From Bordetella genomosp. 11 (GTDB lineage Bacteria > Pseudomonadota > Gammaproteobacteria > Burkholderiales > Burkholderiaceae_B): a DNA stretch of 64,000 bases. Made by a program: the position numbers and the translations under genes. Shown here piece by piece: positions 1-8,679 of the stretch; the stretch's first letter is position 1, and each line of letters starts with the position of its first letter. The stretch is taken from NCBI RefSeq assembly GCF_002261215.1, contig NZ_NEVS01000004.1, positions 1,426,001 to 1,490,000 of the forward strand. The letters run 5' to 3'. Below the pieces are notes generated by a model. It made no database searches. It saw only the letters and a program-made list of their open reading frames with translations, and was not told where the DNA came from.

Positions 1-162
1 GGGGCCGAAAGTGCCCAGGTTGCCGCCGTCGCGGCCGGAAGGGCACTGGGAATGTTCGCGCGCGACCTGGGCGAAATCCGCGCCGCCTTCGATGGCGGTC
101 TTCAGTTCTTTGCATTGCTGTTCCGTCGGAACCAGGATGTGGCGTGCGGTGGCTTGAGCCAT
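1..162 (-). CDS. Parvulin-type peptidyl-prolyl isomerase (PpiC-like), 3' part missing
   Basis: Only the first 54 codons lie in the window; the rest continues past base 1. The product begins MAQATARHILVPTEQQC and goes on with a GADF-xx-VAREHSQCPSG segment followed by DGGNLGTF. That is the N-terminal half of a small single-domain rotamase of the E. coli PpiC type (about 93 residues in full). Such proteins catalyse cis-trans isomerisation of peptidyl-proline bonds and lack a signal peptide, as here, so the enzyme is probably cytoplasmic. The start is well supported: AAGGAGA lies six bases before the ATG. It reads away from ligJ on the same strand, with about 125 bp between them. Confidence 0.85.
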   Translation of the reverse strand, partial: MAQATARHILVPTEQQCKELKTAIEGGADFAQVAREHSQCPSGRDGGNLGTFGP

Positions 163-287
163 GGGTATCTCCTTGTCAGAAAGTGAACCGGCAAGCGTAA
201 CCCAATCGGGCGATGCGTGCCGTCACGCGTTGAAAGCCAATATGCCCGTTCCCGCGGGCGCGATACCCCGCGCAGCCGGCCGCCCGG

Positions 288-1313
288 TCAGTGTCCGCGC
301 GCCTTCAGCTGCGCGTCCAGCCGCGGATAGACGCGTCTCGCATTGCCTTCGAAAATCTTGAAACGCGCTTCCGGCGTGATGTCGGCCGCGACGACGTAAC
401 GGCGCGTGTCGTCGAAGTAATGTCCGGTCTCGGGATCGATGCCGCGCACGGCGCCTATCATTTCGCTGGCGAACAGGATGTTGTCGACGGGGATGACGCG
501 CGTCAGCAGGTCTATGCCCGGCTGGTGATACACGCAGGTGTCGAAGAAGATGTTGTTCAGCAGATGATCCTGCAGCAGGGGTTTCTTCAACGCCTGCGCC
601 AGGCCGCGGAAGCGGCCCCAGTGGTAGGGGACCGCGCCGCCGCCGTGCGGAATGACGAGCTTCAGCGTGGGAAAGTCCCTGAACAGATCCGAATCCAGGC
701 ATTGCATGAAAGCGGTGGTGTCGGCGTTCAGGTAATGCGCACCGGTGGTGTGGAAGCAGGCGTTGCAGCTCTGGCTGACGTGCACCATGGCCGGCACATC
801 GTATTCGACCAGCTTTTCGTATAGCGGATACCAGTAGCGGTCGCTCAAGGGCGGGCTGGTCCAGTGACCGCCGGAAGGGTCGGGGTTCAGGTTGACCGCG
901 ACGTTGCCGTATTCCTCCACGCAGCGTTTCAGTTCGGGCAGGCAGGTGGCCACATCCACGCCAGGGCTTTGGGGCAGCATGGCCGCGGGCACGAAATGGT
1001 CGGGAAACAGCGAGGCGACGCGGAAGCACATCTCGTTGCAGATGGCCGCCCAGGTGGACGAGACCTGGAAGTCGCCGATGTGATGCGCCATGAAACTGGC
1101 TCGCGGACTGAACACCGTGATGTCATGGCCGCGCTCTTTCATGATGCGCAGCTGGTTGGACTCGATGGCTTCGCGCAGTTCGTCGTCGCCGATGCGGAGT
1201 TCCGAGGCCTGGGGCGCGGGTGTGCCATCGTTGAAGGAAGCGATCTGGCGCTTGCGCCAGGTTTCCAGCGCGGCGGGGGCGGTGGTGAAGTGTCCGTGAC
1301 AATCGATGATCAT
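288..1313 (-). CDS. ligJ: 4-oxalomesaconate hydratase (LigJ type)
   Basis: This amidohydrolase-superfamily enzyme hydrates 4-oxalomesaconate to 4-carboxy-4-hydroxy-2-oxoadipate in the protocatechuate 4,5-cleavage and gallate pathways. The 341-residue product starts MIIDCHGHF and is collinear with LigJ as I know it from Sphingobium, including IPHGGGAVPYHWGRFRGL and the C-terminal RRVYPRLDAQLKARG. The expected zinc ligands and base fall at the family positions: His6, His8, His178 and Glu284 (FASEM). No signal peptide; cytoplasmic. The gene stands alone here, about 11 kb from galD and ligI, which carry the neighbouring pathway steps. It is preceded by a weak GGATGAG ribosome-binding site and an AT-rich stretch near 1445-1490 that could hold its promoter. 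Confidence 0.9.
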   Translation of the reverse strand: MIIDCHGHFTTAPAALETWRKRQIASFNDGTPAPQASELRIGDDELREAIESNQLRIMKERGHDITVFSPRASFMAHHIGDFQVSSTWAAICNEMCFRVASLFPDHFVPAAMLPQSPGVDVATCLPELKRCVEEYGNVAVNLNPDPSGGHWTSPPLSDRYWYPLYEKLVEYDVPAMVHVSQSCNACFHTTGAHYLNADTTAFMQCLDSDLFRDFPTLKLVIPHGGGAVPYHWGRFRGLAQALKKPLLQDHLLNNIFFDTCVYHQPGIDLLTRVIPVDNILFASEMIGAVRGIDPETGHYFDDTRRYVVAADITPEARFKIFEGNARRVYPRLDAQLKARGH

Positions 1314-1586
1314 GCCAACTCATCCGGTAAGGCCGCGCGGCTGCCGGCACGGCCAGGTTGCATCTTGTGGAAGTATCTCCTCCGGGAAGGGCGCGAGCGC
1401 GCCGGCCATCCTGGGGGGAACTATGTTGCGATTGGCACCCGGCCGCGTCAAATATATATTTTCGCGGCTTTCCATATCGGAATCGAATAAATCGCGGGGC
1501 AATCCACGAAGGGGCATTGCGGTCGCCGGCCGGCCCGTTGGTGCGGCAGGTATGCCATGACGGGCCGGTTCGCGCGCGGTTCCGAC

Positions 1587-1781
1587 TTACCAACTGGCCG
1601 AATACCGACCGTCGAAGGGCTGGTTATCCAGGTCCCCGAAATCATTCGCGTGGTAATTCGCGGGGTCCGCCGCGGCGCGGCTTTCCGTTCGCGACATGCT
1701 GCTGCGGGAGCCGGAATCCGGCATGGCACAACCCGCCAGTGCCAGGGCCAGCAGGGCGCCGGCCACGGTCAAGGTCTTCAT
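1587..1781 (-). CDS. Small lipoprotein of unknown function
   Basis: A 64-residue product with a clear lipoprotein signal: a charged start (MKT), a leucine/alanine-rich core and a lipobox LAGC with Cys at about residue 18. The mature part (about 46 residues) is serine- and asparagine-rich and ends NQPFDGRYSASW, with no domain I recognise. The start is supported by a GGAGG ribosome-binding site seven bases upstream. It would be anchored in the inner or outer membrane after lipidation. No neighbour suggests a role. The lipobox and ribosome-binding site make it a real gene despite its size. Confidence 0.75.
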   Translation of the reverse strand: MKTLTVAGALLALALAGCAMPDSGSRSSMSRTESRAAADPANYHANDFGDLDNQPFDGRYSASW

Positions 1782-2208
1782 GGCTAACCTCCAGAACGAT
1801 GTCCGCCGGAAACGTGGCAGCCGGCCGGAGCCGACGCCGTTCTCATCCCTTTCCGGGCTAGCGATTCACGCCGGATGCCAGCGCGAAATGAACCATGGAG
1901 ATAGCCGGCCGCGCGCCTTGCAGGATGCGCGCGGGCAGCGTGACGCCTTCATTCTGCGATTTCCGCGTATCCGGCGTCCATGGATGTTTCCTTAGTTTTT
2001 CTCATGGCTCGCGGCGGTGCACCGTCGCCCGGCGCTTCGCGCGGTACCACCGACATGAGGGTTTTCCTCCATGGCTGCTTTGGGGCTGCATAGATAGGAT
2101 GTCCAACATCCTACACAAGGCCGGGTAGCGCATACCTGGACCGAAGCGATCCGCCGCGCGTGGCGCCTGGCGATGGGTACGCTTGCACAACACGACAGGA
2201 GACATCCC
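1782..2208. other. Intergenic region upstream of the CoA-transferase operon
   Basis: About 430 bp without a convincing gene, between the divergently read lipoprotein and the CoA-transferase. Possible reading frames here lack ribosome-binding sites and family resemblance. The one feature I can support is a perfect inverted repeat at 2095-2113, described separately. Confidence 0.6.
2095..2113. promoter_or_regulatory. Candidate GntR/FadR-type operator
   Basis: TAGGATGTCCAACATCCTA is a perfect inverted repeat with 8-bp arms and a 3-bp spacer, 95 bp before the CoA-transferase start. FadR-subfamily GntR regulators bind short dyads of about this size, and a member of that subfamily is encoded as the second gene of this operon. 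The likely reading is autoregulation by the protein at 3428-4171; that is inference. Confidence 0.5.
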
Positions 2209-3387
2209 TTGGCTTTTGCCCCTTTGAAACGCTTCGTGGTGCTGGATCTGTCCCGGGTACGGTCCGGCCCCGCCGCCGTGCGCCAGTTCGCCGATTGGGG
2301 CGCGGACGTGATCAAGATCGAAGAGCCCAGCGAGGTCAAGGACGACAAGCCGGGGGGCGCGGCCAAGTTCAGCGATTACCAGAATACCCATCGCAACAAA
2401 CGCAGCCTGACACTGAACCTGAAGCACCCCGAAGGCAAGGCGGTGTTCATGGAGCTAGTCAAGCGCGCCGACGTGCTGGTCGAAAACTACCGCCCGTCCG
2501 TGAAGGCCAAGCTGGGGATCGACTATGAGTCCCTGCGCGCGGTGAATCCGCGCCTGGTCTATGCCAGTATTTCGGGCTTCGGCCAGGATGGGCCTTACGC
2601 GGACCGGCCGGGCCTGGACCAGATCGCGCAGGGCCTGGGCGGCCTGATGTCGGTCACGGGCGAAGCCGAGCGCGGCCCCATGCGCGCGGGCATTCCGATC
2701 GCCGATCTGAGCGCCGGCCTGTTCGCCGCGATCGGTATCCTGATCGCGTTGCTGGCGCGCGAGGAGAGCGGGGTGGGGCGCTGGGTGCAGACCTCGCTGT
2801 TGCAGTCGCAGGTCTGGATGATGGATTTCCAGGCGACGCGCTGGCTGATCGATGGCGAAGTGCCGGCGCAGTCCGGCAACGACCATCCGACCAGCGCGCC
2901 GACGGGGGTCTATCCGACGGCGGACGGCTACATCAATATCGCCGCCATGGGCTCGGGAATGTTCACCCGCTTGTGCGAAGTGCTGGAACTGCCGGCGCTG
3001 GTGCACGATCCGCGCTTCATCGAGGCTGGATCGCGCGTGGAGAACCGGGCGGACCTGAATCGCGAAATCATCGCCCGCACACGCACCCGTAGCAGCGCGG
3101 AGTGGATAGACCGCCTGAATGCCGCCGGCGTGCCCTGCGGCCCCATCCTGTCGATGGACGGAACCTTCGAAAACGAGCAGGTCCGGCACCTGAACATGGT
3201 GCGGCAGGTGCGTCATGCGACCAAGGGCGACATCGCCATCATGGGCCAGCCGGTGATTTTCGGCGGCACCGAGCCGCCGGAACTGCGGGCGGCGCCGGAA
3301 ACCGGCGCGCAGTCCGACGAAATCCTGGCGTGGCTGGGCATGGACGAGGCGCGGCGCGCCCGTTTGCGCGCGGCCGGCGCGATATGA
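2209..3387 (+). CDS. CaiB/BaiF family (class III) CoA-transferase
   Basis: Family III CoA-transferases move CoA between an acyl-CoA donor and an organic acid through an aspartyl intermediate. The product has the N-terminal signature VLDLSRVRSGPAAVRQFADW, then GADVIKIE, VENYRP and the block RPGLDQIAQGLGGLMSVTG, in which Asp137 is the expected catalytic residue. I chose the TTG start because AGGAG lies seven bases before it and the product then begins just ahead of the conserved VLDLSR. An in-frame ATG at 2173 would add 12 residues but has no ribosome-binding site. It leads an operon with a GntR regulator, a crotonase-fold enzyme and a Bug receptor, so it probably activates an imported carboxylic acid as its CoA ester. 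The substrate cannot be read from the sequence. Confidence 0.85.
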   Translation: MAFAPLKRFVVLDLSRVRSGPAAVRQFADWGADVIKIEEPSEVKDDKPGGAAKFSDYQNTHRNKRSLTLNLKHPEGKAVFMELVKRADVLVENYRPSVKAKLGIDYESLRAVNPRLVYASISGFGQDGPYADRPGLDQIAQGLGGLMSVTGEAERGPMRAGIPIADLSAGLFAAIGILIALLAREESGVGRWVQTSLLQSQVWMMDFQATRWLIDGEVPAQSGNDHPTSAPTGVYPTADGYINIAAMGSGMFTRLCEVLELPALVHDPRFIEAGSRVENRADLNREIIARTRTRSSAEWIDRLNAAGVPCGPILSMDGTFENEQVRHLNMVRQVRHATKGDIAIMGQPVIFGGTEPPELRAAPETGAQSDEILAWLGMDEARRARLRAAGAI

Positions 3388-3427
3388 CACCATCGCGCCT
3401 TCGACGCACAACCCGGCAAACACCCTT

Positions 3428-4171
3428 ATGGTCCGCAGCGAAACTCCCTCCGACGCGATCTTCGGCAGCCTGGCCCGCCCGGACAACCTGCCCGACGAAA
3501 TCGCCCAGCAGATCCGGCAGAAGATCCTGAGCCAGGCTTTCGAGCCCGGCCAGCGCCTGCCCACCGAGCTGGAGCTGGCACAGTCGTTCGGCGTGAGCCG
3601 CAACGTCGTGCGCGAGGCCATCGCGCGGCTCAAGCTGTCCGGCTATATCGAGACCCGCCGGGGCGTCGGCAGCTTCGTGACGTCGGAAACGGGCCAGCGC
3701 AACTTCGAGATCCTGCCGCAGGACCTGCTGCGCGAGGATGCGCTGGAACAGGTCTACCAGCTGCGGGTGGAGATCGAAGCGGGCGCGGCGGCGCTGGCGG
3801 CCGAACAGCGCACGGAGGCGCAGCTGGAACACCTGCGCGCCGCGCTCATCATCGCGGATGCTTCCAGCGACGATTGGCGCGAAGGCGCCGATACGGCGCT
3901 GGACTTCCACATGGCCGTGGGCCGGGCCACCAATAACCCGTATTTCGTGCGACTGCTCGCGCATTTCGGCCATGCCATCGGCGACGCCGTGCGCACGCTG
4001 CGCTACGGCAGCACCGGGACGGACCGCGTGGCGCAGATCGAACGCGAACATCACCGCATCTTCGACGCGATCGCGGCGCGCGACAGCGAGGCGGCCCGCC
4101 AGGCCATGCGCCTGCACTTGATCAACGGCATGCAGCGCCGCCAGGCGCTGCTCAAGGGAAAGCAGCAATGA
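3428..4171 (+). CDS. GntR-family regulator, FadR/FCD subfamily
   Basis: A 247-residue regulator. Residues about 15-90 form a winged helix-turn-helix (LPTELELAQSFGVSRNVVREA, then YIETRRGVGSFV). The rest is an all-helical FCD ligand domain with spaced acidic and histidine residues (DFHMAVGRATNN, EREHHRIF, MRLHL) that usually bind a metal next to the effector. Such proteins typically repress acid-catabolism operons until the substrate or its CoA ester binds. It follows the CoA-transferase by 40 bp and its stop overlaps the next start (ATGA at 4168), so it is translated within the operon it probably controls. The perfect dyad at 2095-2113 is its likely operator. No strong ribosome-binding site is visible before the ATG. 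Confidence 0.85.
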   Translation: MVRSETPSDAIFGSLARPDNLPDEIAQQIRQKILSQAFEPGQRLPTELELAQSFGVSRNVVREAIARLKLSGYIETRRGVGSFVTSETGQRNFEILPQDLLREDALEQVYQLRVEIEAGAAALAAEQRTEAQLEHLRAALIIADASSDDWREGADTALDFHMAVGRATNNPYFVRLLAHFGHAIGDAVRTLRYGSTGTDRVAQIEREHHRIFDAIAARDSEAARQAMRLHLINGMQRRQALLKGKQQ

Positions 4172-4983
4172 GCACCGAACGTATCCTGCGCGATCGCATT
4201 ACCGACAACATCATCGTAGAGAAGCGCGGCGGCGCGGGCTGGATCACCTTCAACGATGCCGGCCGGCATAACGCGGTGTCGGTCGCGATGTGGGAAGCGA
4301 TTCCAGTCGCCCTGGCGGCGCTGAACGAAGACCCGGCGATACGCGTGGTAGTGGTGACTGGCGCCGGCGACCGCGCCTTTGTCAGCGGCGCCAACATCTC
4401 GCAGTTCGACAATATGCGCTCGGGAGAGCAGGCGGTATTGGCGTACGAGAAAGTGGCCGAGGCCGCGCAGTTGGCGCTGTACGACTATGACAAGCCCACG
4501 CTCGCGCGCATCAAGGGCTATTGCATCGGCGGCGGGCTGAACATCGCCCTGTGCTGCGACCTGCGCATCGCGTCGGACGACAGCTCGTTCGCGATTCCGG
4601 CCGGCAAACTCGGACTGGGCTATCGCATGACGGCCATCCGCAATCTGGTGACGGCGGTCGGAGCGGCCCGTGCACTGGAGATCTTCCTGACCGCGAAGCG
4701 ATTCAATGCGGCCGAGGCCGCCGAGCGCGGGCTGCTGCACAAAGTGGTACCGGCCGATGCGCTGGACGCCACCGTAGAGGACTATGTCCAGGCGATTTCC
4801 GCGAACGCGCCGCTGACCTTGAAGGCGGGCAAGAAGATGATCCGCCAACTGCAACGGATCGGCCCTGAAGTCGACATGGACGCGATGACGCGGCTGGTGC
4901 TGGATTGCTTCGAGAGCAACGATTATCGCGAAGGACGCAAGGCCTTCGCGGAAAAGCGTCCGCCGGTGTTTACGGGCACCTGA
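4168..4983 (+). CDS. Crotonase-fold enoyl-CoA hydratase/isomerase family protein
   Basis: A 271-residue crotonase-superfamily enzyme acting on a CoA thioester. The oxyanion-hole segments are present: FVSGANISQFD near residue 71 and GYCIGGGLNIALCCDLRIAS near 116. The region that normally carries the two catalytic glutamates of classical enoyl-CoA hydratase reads FAIPAGKLGLGYRMT here and has neither. Hydration of a simple 2-enoyl-CoA is therefore uncertain; isomerase, decarboxylase or hydrolase chemistry is possible. Its ATG overlaps the GntR stop, which implies coupled translation. With the CoA-transferase it would form a two-step route: CoA activation followed by crotonase chemistry. Confidence 0.8.
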   Translation: MSTERILRDRITDNIIVEKRGGAGWITFNDAGRHNAVSVAMWEAIPVALAALNEDPAIRVVVVTGAGDRAFVSGANISQFDNMRSGEQAVLAYEKVAEAAQLALYDYDKPTLARIKGYCIGGGLNIALCCDLRIASDDSSFAIPAGKLGLGYRMTAIRNLVTAVGAARALEIFLTAKRFNAAEAAERGLLHKVVPADALDATVEDYVQAISANAPLTLKAGKKMIRQLQRIGPEVDMDAMTRLVLDCFESNDYREGRKAFAEKRPPVFTGT

Positions 4984-5047
4984 GTACCCGCCGCGCGCCG
5001 GCATCGCCCGGCGGCCCGGCGGCGGCTTGATTCAACCACGATGACTA

Positions 5048-5068
5048 TGCGGGGGCTGTCGCCCCGCA
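5048..5068. other. Intergenic hairpin before the Bug gene
   Basis: TGCGGGG and CCCCGCA pair perfectly around a 7-base loop between the crotonase gene and the Bug receptor gene. There is no T-tract on the plus strand, so it may partly attenuate or stabilise the operon transcript rather than terminate it. Confidence 0.35.
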
Positions 5069-5122
5069 GGACCTCGCACGCCTGTCGCGAGCAAAAAAAC
5101 GATGACAACGAGGAGACACAGC

Positions 5123-6097
5123 ATGAAGAAAACCCTGGCGGCCGCGCTGGTGGCGGCGGGCGTTCTGGCGGGCTTGCCCGCCGCCCGCGCCGCGTATCCG
5201 GAGCAGCCCATCAAGATCGTCATCGGCTACGCAGCCGGCGGCACCACGGACATCCTGGCCCGCGCGCTGGGCGAACAGCTGGGCAAGATCCTGAACCAAT
5301 CCATCATCATCGAGAACAAGCCCGGCGCGGCGGGCAACATCGCCGCCGCCTATGTGCAGCAGGCAGCGCCGGATGGCTATACCCTGTTCATGGCGACGGT
5401 GGCGAGCCACGGCATCAACCCCGCGCTGTACAAGGACAAGCTGGGCTATGACCCGAAAGGCGGCTTCGCACCCGTGGGCATGGTGGCGGCCATTCCCCTG
5501 GTGCTGATCGCCAACCCGAAGCTGCCGGCTCGCAATGTGGCCGAGCTGGCCGCCCTGTGCAAGGCCAGGGGCGGGGAAATGAACTATGCATCCAGCGGCA
5601 ATGGATCCCCCGTGCACCTGGCCGGCGCGATGTTCGCGCAGGCGGCGCACGTCAATATCGTTCATGTGCCGTATCGCGGCGGCGCGCTGGCCAACACGTC
5701 CGTCATGACGGGCGAGACGCAATTCAGCTTCGCCACGCTGCCGGCGGCGCTGCCGCAGGTCAAGGCCGGTACGCTGCGCGCGCTGGCCGTCACCACGAAG
5801 GCGCGTTCGGACCAGTTGCCGGACGTGCCAACCGTCGCCGAAACGCCGGGATTCCAGGGGTACGAAATCAATACCTGGAACGCGCTGCTGGCGCCCAGGG
5901 GCACCCCTGAAGCGGCCGTCGACAGACTGAATGCGGCGCTCGCGCAAGCCATGGCCTCGCCGGAACTGCGCAAGCGCTTCCAGGCAGAGGGGGCGATGCC
6001 GCAGACCAGCACGCCGGCGCAACTGGGTGCCTTCATCGATGGCGAGCTGAAGAAGTGGGCGGGCATTGTGAAGGCGGTGAATATCAGGATCGACTGA
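5123..6097 (+). CDS. Bug/TctC-family periplasmic binding protein
   Basis: Bug proteins are periplasmic receptors for carboxylates and related small molecules, historically tied to tripartite tricarboxylate transporters. The 324-residue product has a Sec signal peptide (MKKTLAAALVAAG to about ARA, residue 22) and the family marks YPEQPIKIVIGYAAGG, ENKPGAAGN and APDGYTLF. I chose the ATG preceded by GAGGAG; an upstream ATG at 5102 would add seven residues before an intact signal peptide. No TctA/TctB membrane genes are near. It closes the CoA-transferase operon, so it probably captures the acid that operon degrades. Confidence 0.9.
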   Translation: MKKTLAAALVAAGVLAGLPAARAAYPEQPIKIVIGYAAGGTTDILARALGEQLGKILNQSIIIENKPGAAGNIAAAYVQQAAPDGYTLFMATVASHGINPALYKDKLGYDPKGGFAPVGMVAAIPLVLIANPKLPARNVAELAALCKARGGEMNYASSGNGSPVHLAGAMFAQAAHVNIVHVPYRGGALANTSVMTGETQFSFATLPAALPQVKAGTLRALAVTTKARSDQLPDVPTVAETPGFQGYEINTWNALLAPRGTPEAAVDRLNAALAQAMASPELRKRFQAEGAMPQTSTPAQLGAFIDGELKKWAGIVKAVNIRID

Positions 6098-6147
6098 GCG
6101 GCCGCCCGGCTTGCCAGGGGTGGGCAGCCTTGCGCAAGGGGCAAGAA

Positions 6148-6176
6148 AAAATCCCAGGCTGAAGGCCTGGGATTTT
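6148..6176. terminator. Bidirectional intrinsic terminator
   Basis: A perfect 12-bp stem (AAAATCCCAGGC pairing with GCCTGGGATTTT, 5-base loop) between two convergent Bug genes. The A-rich left side and T-rich right side let it stop transcription from both directions. Confidence 0.85.
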
Positions 6177-6204
6177 CCGTAGCGCTTGCCGTATCTGCGG
6201 CGTG

Positions 6205-7179
6205 TCAGTCCTGGCGCATGCCGGTGGCCTTGACGACGGCGCCGAGGCGGGCGCGTTCTTCATCGCAGAACTTGATGAAGTCGGCGCGCGTGCCGCCGAC
6301 GGGCTCGATGCCCAGATCGGTCAGGCGCTTGACGTTGGCCGGGTCCTTCATGGCCGCGTCCACGGCGCCGGCGACCTTGTCCAGGATCGCGTCGGGCGTG
6401 CCCTTGGGCGCGTGCACGCCGGCCCAGTGGGCGATCTTGATTTCCGGAAAGCCTTGTTCGGCCGCGGTGGAGAGCTCCGGATAGGCCTTGATGCGTTCGG
6501 ACCAGGTGCAGGCCAGGGCCTTGAGCTTGCCGGCACGGATCATGGGCAGGACGACGATGCTGGCCTCGGACGTGGCATCGACCTGGTTGCCGACGACGGC
6601 GGACACGGATTCGGAGCCGCTCTTGTACGGAATCAGATCGAGCTTCGCGCCGTAGGTGGTCGTCAGGATGCCTTCCACGAAGTGCGGCGTGCTGCCGGTG
6701 CCGGCGGTGGCGAAGTGCAGGCCGTGGTCTTTCTTGGAAGCCTCGACGAAGTCCTTCAGCGACGAATACGGCGAGCTGGCGGGCGCCACGACGACCGACG
6801 GAGCCAGGCCCACCATGGCCACGGGTACCAGGTCGCTGTCCTTGTACTGGACTTTGCGGATCATGCTGTTGGAGATAACGCCGGCCGCGCTGATCAGGAA
6901 GGTATAGCCGTCATTGTCCGCGCGCGCCACGTAGTCCGTGCCGATGACCGCGCCGGCGCCAGGCTTGTTCTCGACGACGACATTGGCGTTCAGGTTCTTG
7001 GCGATGCCTTCGGCCGCGGCGCGGCCCAGCAGGTCATTGGCGCCGCCGGGCGCGAACGGAACGATGATGCGGATGGGCTTGGAAGGCCATTTGTCATCCG
7101 CGAAAGCGATCTTGGGTGCGATGGCCACGGTGGCCATGCCGAATGCGGCCGTATTGAAGCGGCGACGGGAAATATCCAT
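6205..7179 (-). CDS. Bug/TctC-family binding protein, copy 1 of a tandem pair
   Basis: A 324-residue receptor whose signal peptide carries a twin-arginine-like start (MDISRRRFN) and ends near residue 26 (AFA). Family marks: DKWPSKPIRIIVPFAPGG, ENKPGAGAVIGTDYVA and a DNDGYTFL block. AGGAG before the ATG supports this start; a longer frame upstream has no such site. It is the downstream member of a tandem pair with the gene at 7407-8387. By eye the mature proteins are about 85 percent identical, from WPSKPIRIIVPFA to the shared C-terminus VVKATGMRQD. Divergence is concentrated in the signal peptides. Ligand unknown; no transporter membrane genes are adjacent. Confidence 0.9.
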   Translation of the reverse strand: MDISRRRFNTAAFGMATVAIAPKIAFADDKWPSKPIRIIVPFAPGGANDLLGRAAAEGIAKNLNANVVVENKPGAGAVIGTDYVARADNDGYTFLISAAGVISNSMIRKVQYKDSDLVPVAMVGLAPSVVVAPASSPYSSLKDFVEASKKDHGLHFATAGTGSTPHFVEGILTTTYGAKLDLIPYKSGSESVSAVVGNQVDATSEASIVVLPMIRAGKLKALACTWSERIKAYPELSTAAEQGFPEIKIAHWAGVHAPKGTPDAILDKVAGAVDAAMKDPANVKRLTDLGIEPVGGTRADFIKFCDEERARLGAVVKATGMRQD

Positions 7180-7406
7180 GAAAGTGCTCCTGGTAAATCT
7201 TCTTTTTTTGTAGTTATGGTTAATAGTAGTTATTGGTGGGAGTCGTAATTTAACCCATTGCACGGCTTTTACACGCCCCGGAGCGCAGCCGGTCCCGCGG
7301 TGAAGAAGGGCTGGTCATCCCGCGCACCGCAGAGGGGCAAAACCCCTTGTGCGAGGGGTCGGGCGTCGCCGCGCGAGGGTGCCCGGCGATCCCGAAGGAG
7401 CGGCGA

Positions 7407-8387
7407 TCAGGAATCCTGTCGCATTCCTGTCGCCTTGACCACGGCGCCCAGGCGGGCCCGTTCCTCTTCGCAGAACTTGACGAAGTCGGCACGCGTGCCC
7501 CCCACGGGTTCGATCCCCAGTTCGGTCAGGCGCTGGACATTGGCGGGATCTTTCATCGCGTGGTCCACGCCGGCGGCGATCTTGTCCAGGATGGCATCCG
7601 GGGTGCCCCTGGGCGCGTGCACGCCGGCCCAATGGGCGATCTTGATCTTCGGGAAGCCTTGTTCGGCAGCCGTGGAGAGTTCGGGATAGGCCTTGATGCG
7701 TTCGGACCAGGTGCAGGCCAGTGCCTTGAGCTTGCCGGCGCGGACCATCGGCAGCACGACGATGCTGGCCTCGGACGTCGCGTCGACCTGCCCGCCGATG
7801 ACGGCGGATACCGATTCGGATCCGCTCTTGTACGGCACGAGGTCCAGCTTGGCGCCATAGTCGGTGGTCAGGATGCCCTCCACGAAATGCGGGGTGCTGC
7901 CCGTGCCGGCGGTGGAAAAATGCAGGCCGCCCGGACTTTTCTTCGAGGCGTCGACGAAGTCCTTCAGGTTGGTGTAAGGCGAGTTCGCCGGGGCGATCAC
8001 CACGGACGGCGCCAGGCCGATCATGGCGACGGGTACCAGGTCGCTGTCCTTGTACTGGACCTTGCGGATCATGCTGTTGGAAATCACGCCCGCGCCGCTG
8101 ATCAGGAAGGTATAGCCGTCGTTGTCCGCGCGCGCCACGTAGTCCGTGCCGATCACCGCGCCGGCGCCGGGTTTGTTTTCGACGATGACATTGGCCTTGA
8201 GGTATTGCGCGATGCCTTCGGCCGCGGCGCGGCCCAGCAGGTCATTGGCACCGCCCGCGGCGAAAGGGACGATGATGCGGATCGGTTTGGACGGCCATTT
8301 ATCTTCCGCGTGGGCGATCCTGGGCGCAACGGCGATGCCGGCAAGGCCCAGGGCTGCCGCGTTAAGGCGGCGTCTCACGATGTCCAT
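7407..8387 (-). CDS. Bug/TctC-family binding protein, copy 2 of a tandem pair
   Basis: A 326-residue receptor with signal peptide MDIVRRRLNAAALG to about AHA (residue 27), then EDKWPSKPIRIIVPFAAGG and ENKPGAGAVIG. GAGGAGA before the ATG fixes the start. It is the upstream copy of the pair and nearly collinear with 6205-7179. One obvious length difference is an extra residue at KKSPGGLHF compared with KKDHGLHF. The 227-bp spacer between the copies has no gene and no clear terminator, so the two may be co-transcribed. The duplication gives two receptors of probably overlapping specificity. Confidence 0.9.
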   Translation of the reverse strand: MDIVRRRLNAAALGLAGIAVAPRIAHAEDKWPSKPIRIIVPFAAGGANDLLGRAAAEGIAQYLKANVIVENKPGAGAVIGTDYVARADNDGYTFLISGAGVISNSMIRKVQYKDSDLVPVAMIGLAPSVVIAPANSPYTNLKDFVDASKKSPGGLHFSTAGTGSTPHFVEGILTTDYGAKLDLVPYKSGSESVSAVIGGQVDATSEASIVVLPMVRAGKLKALACTWSERIKAYPELSTAAEQGFPKIKIAHWAGVHAPRGTPDAILDKIAAGVDHAMKDPANVQRLTELGIEPVGGTRADFVKFCEEERARLGAVVKATGMRQDS

Positions 8388-8679
8388 GTGTGTCTCCTCG
8401 AAGTCGTTCTTGTGTCTGGCGCACCAGCCGCCCGCAGGCGATCGGCGCGCGCCGTCATCGTCGAATGGATGCGGCCAGGCCATTATCCGCCCGCATCGGC
8501 GATGCGCGCATCATGGAGAGTCCGCGCTTGCTGGCGCCATCGGCTGTGCATCTGCCGCGGTGTTGGCGCTCGATTTTGATAAGTGCAATGGTGTGCGAAT
8601 TGTTACTTGAGTTGTCACGTCAGATTCAGTAAGGTGCTCTCCGTTTTCGACACAGATGAACCCCCCTTCAGGAGTCCAC

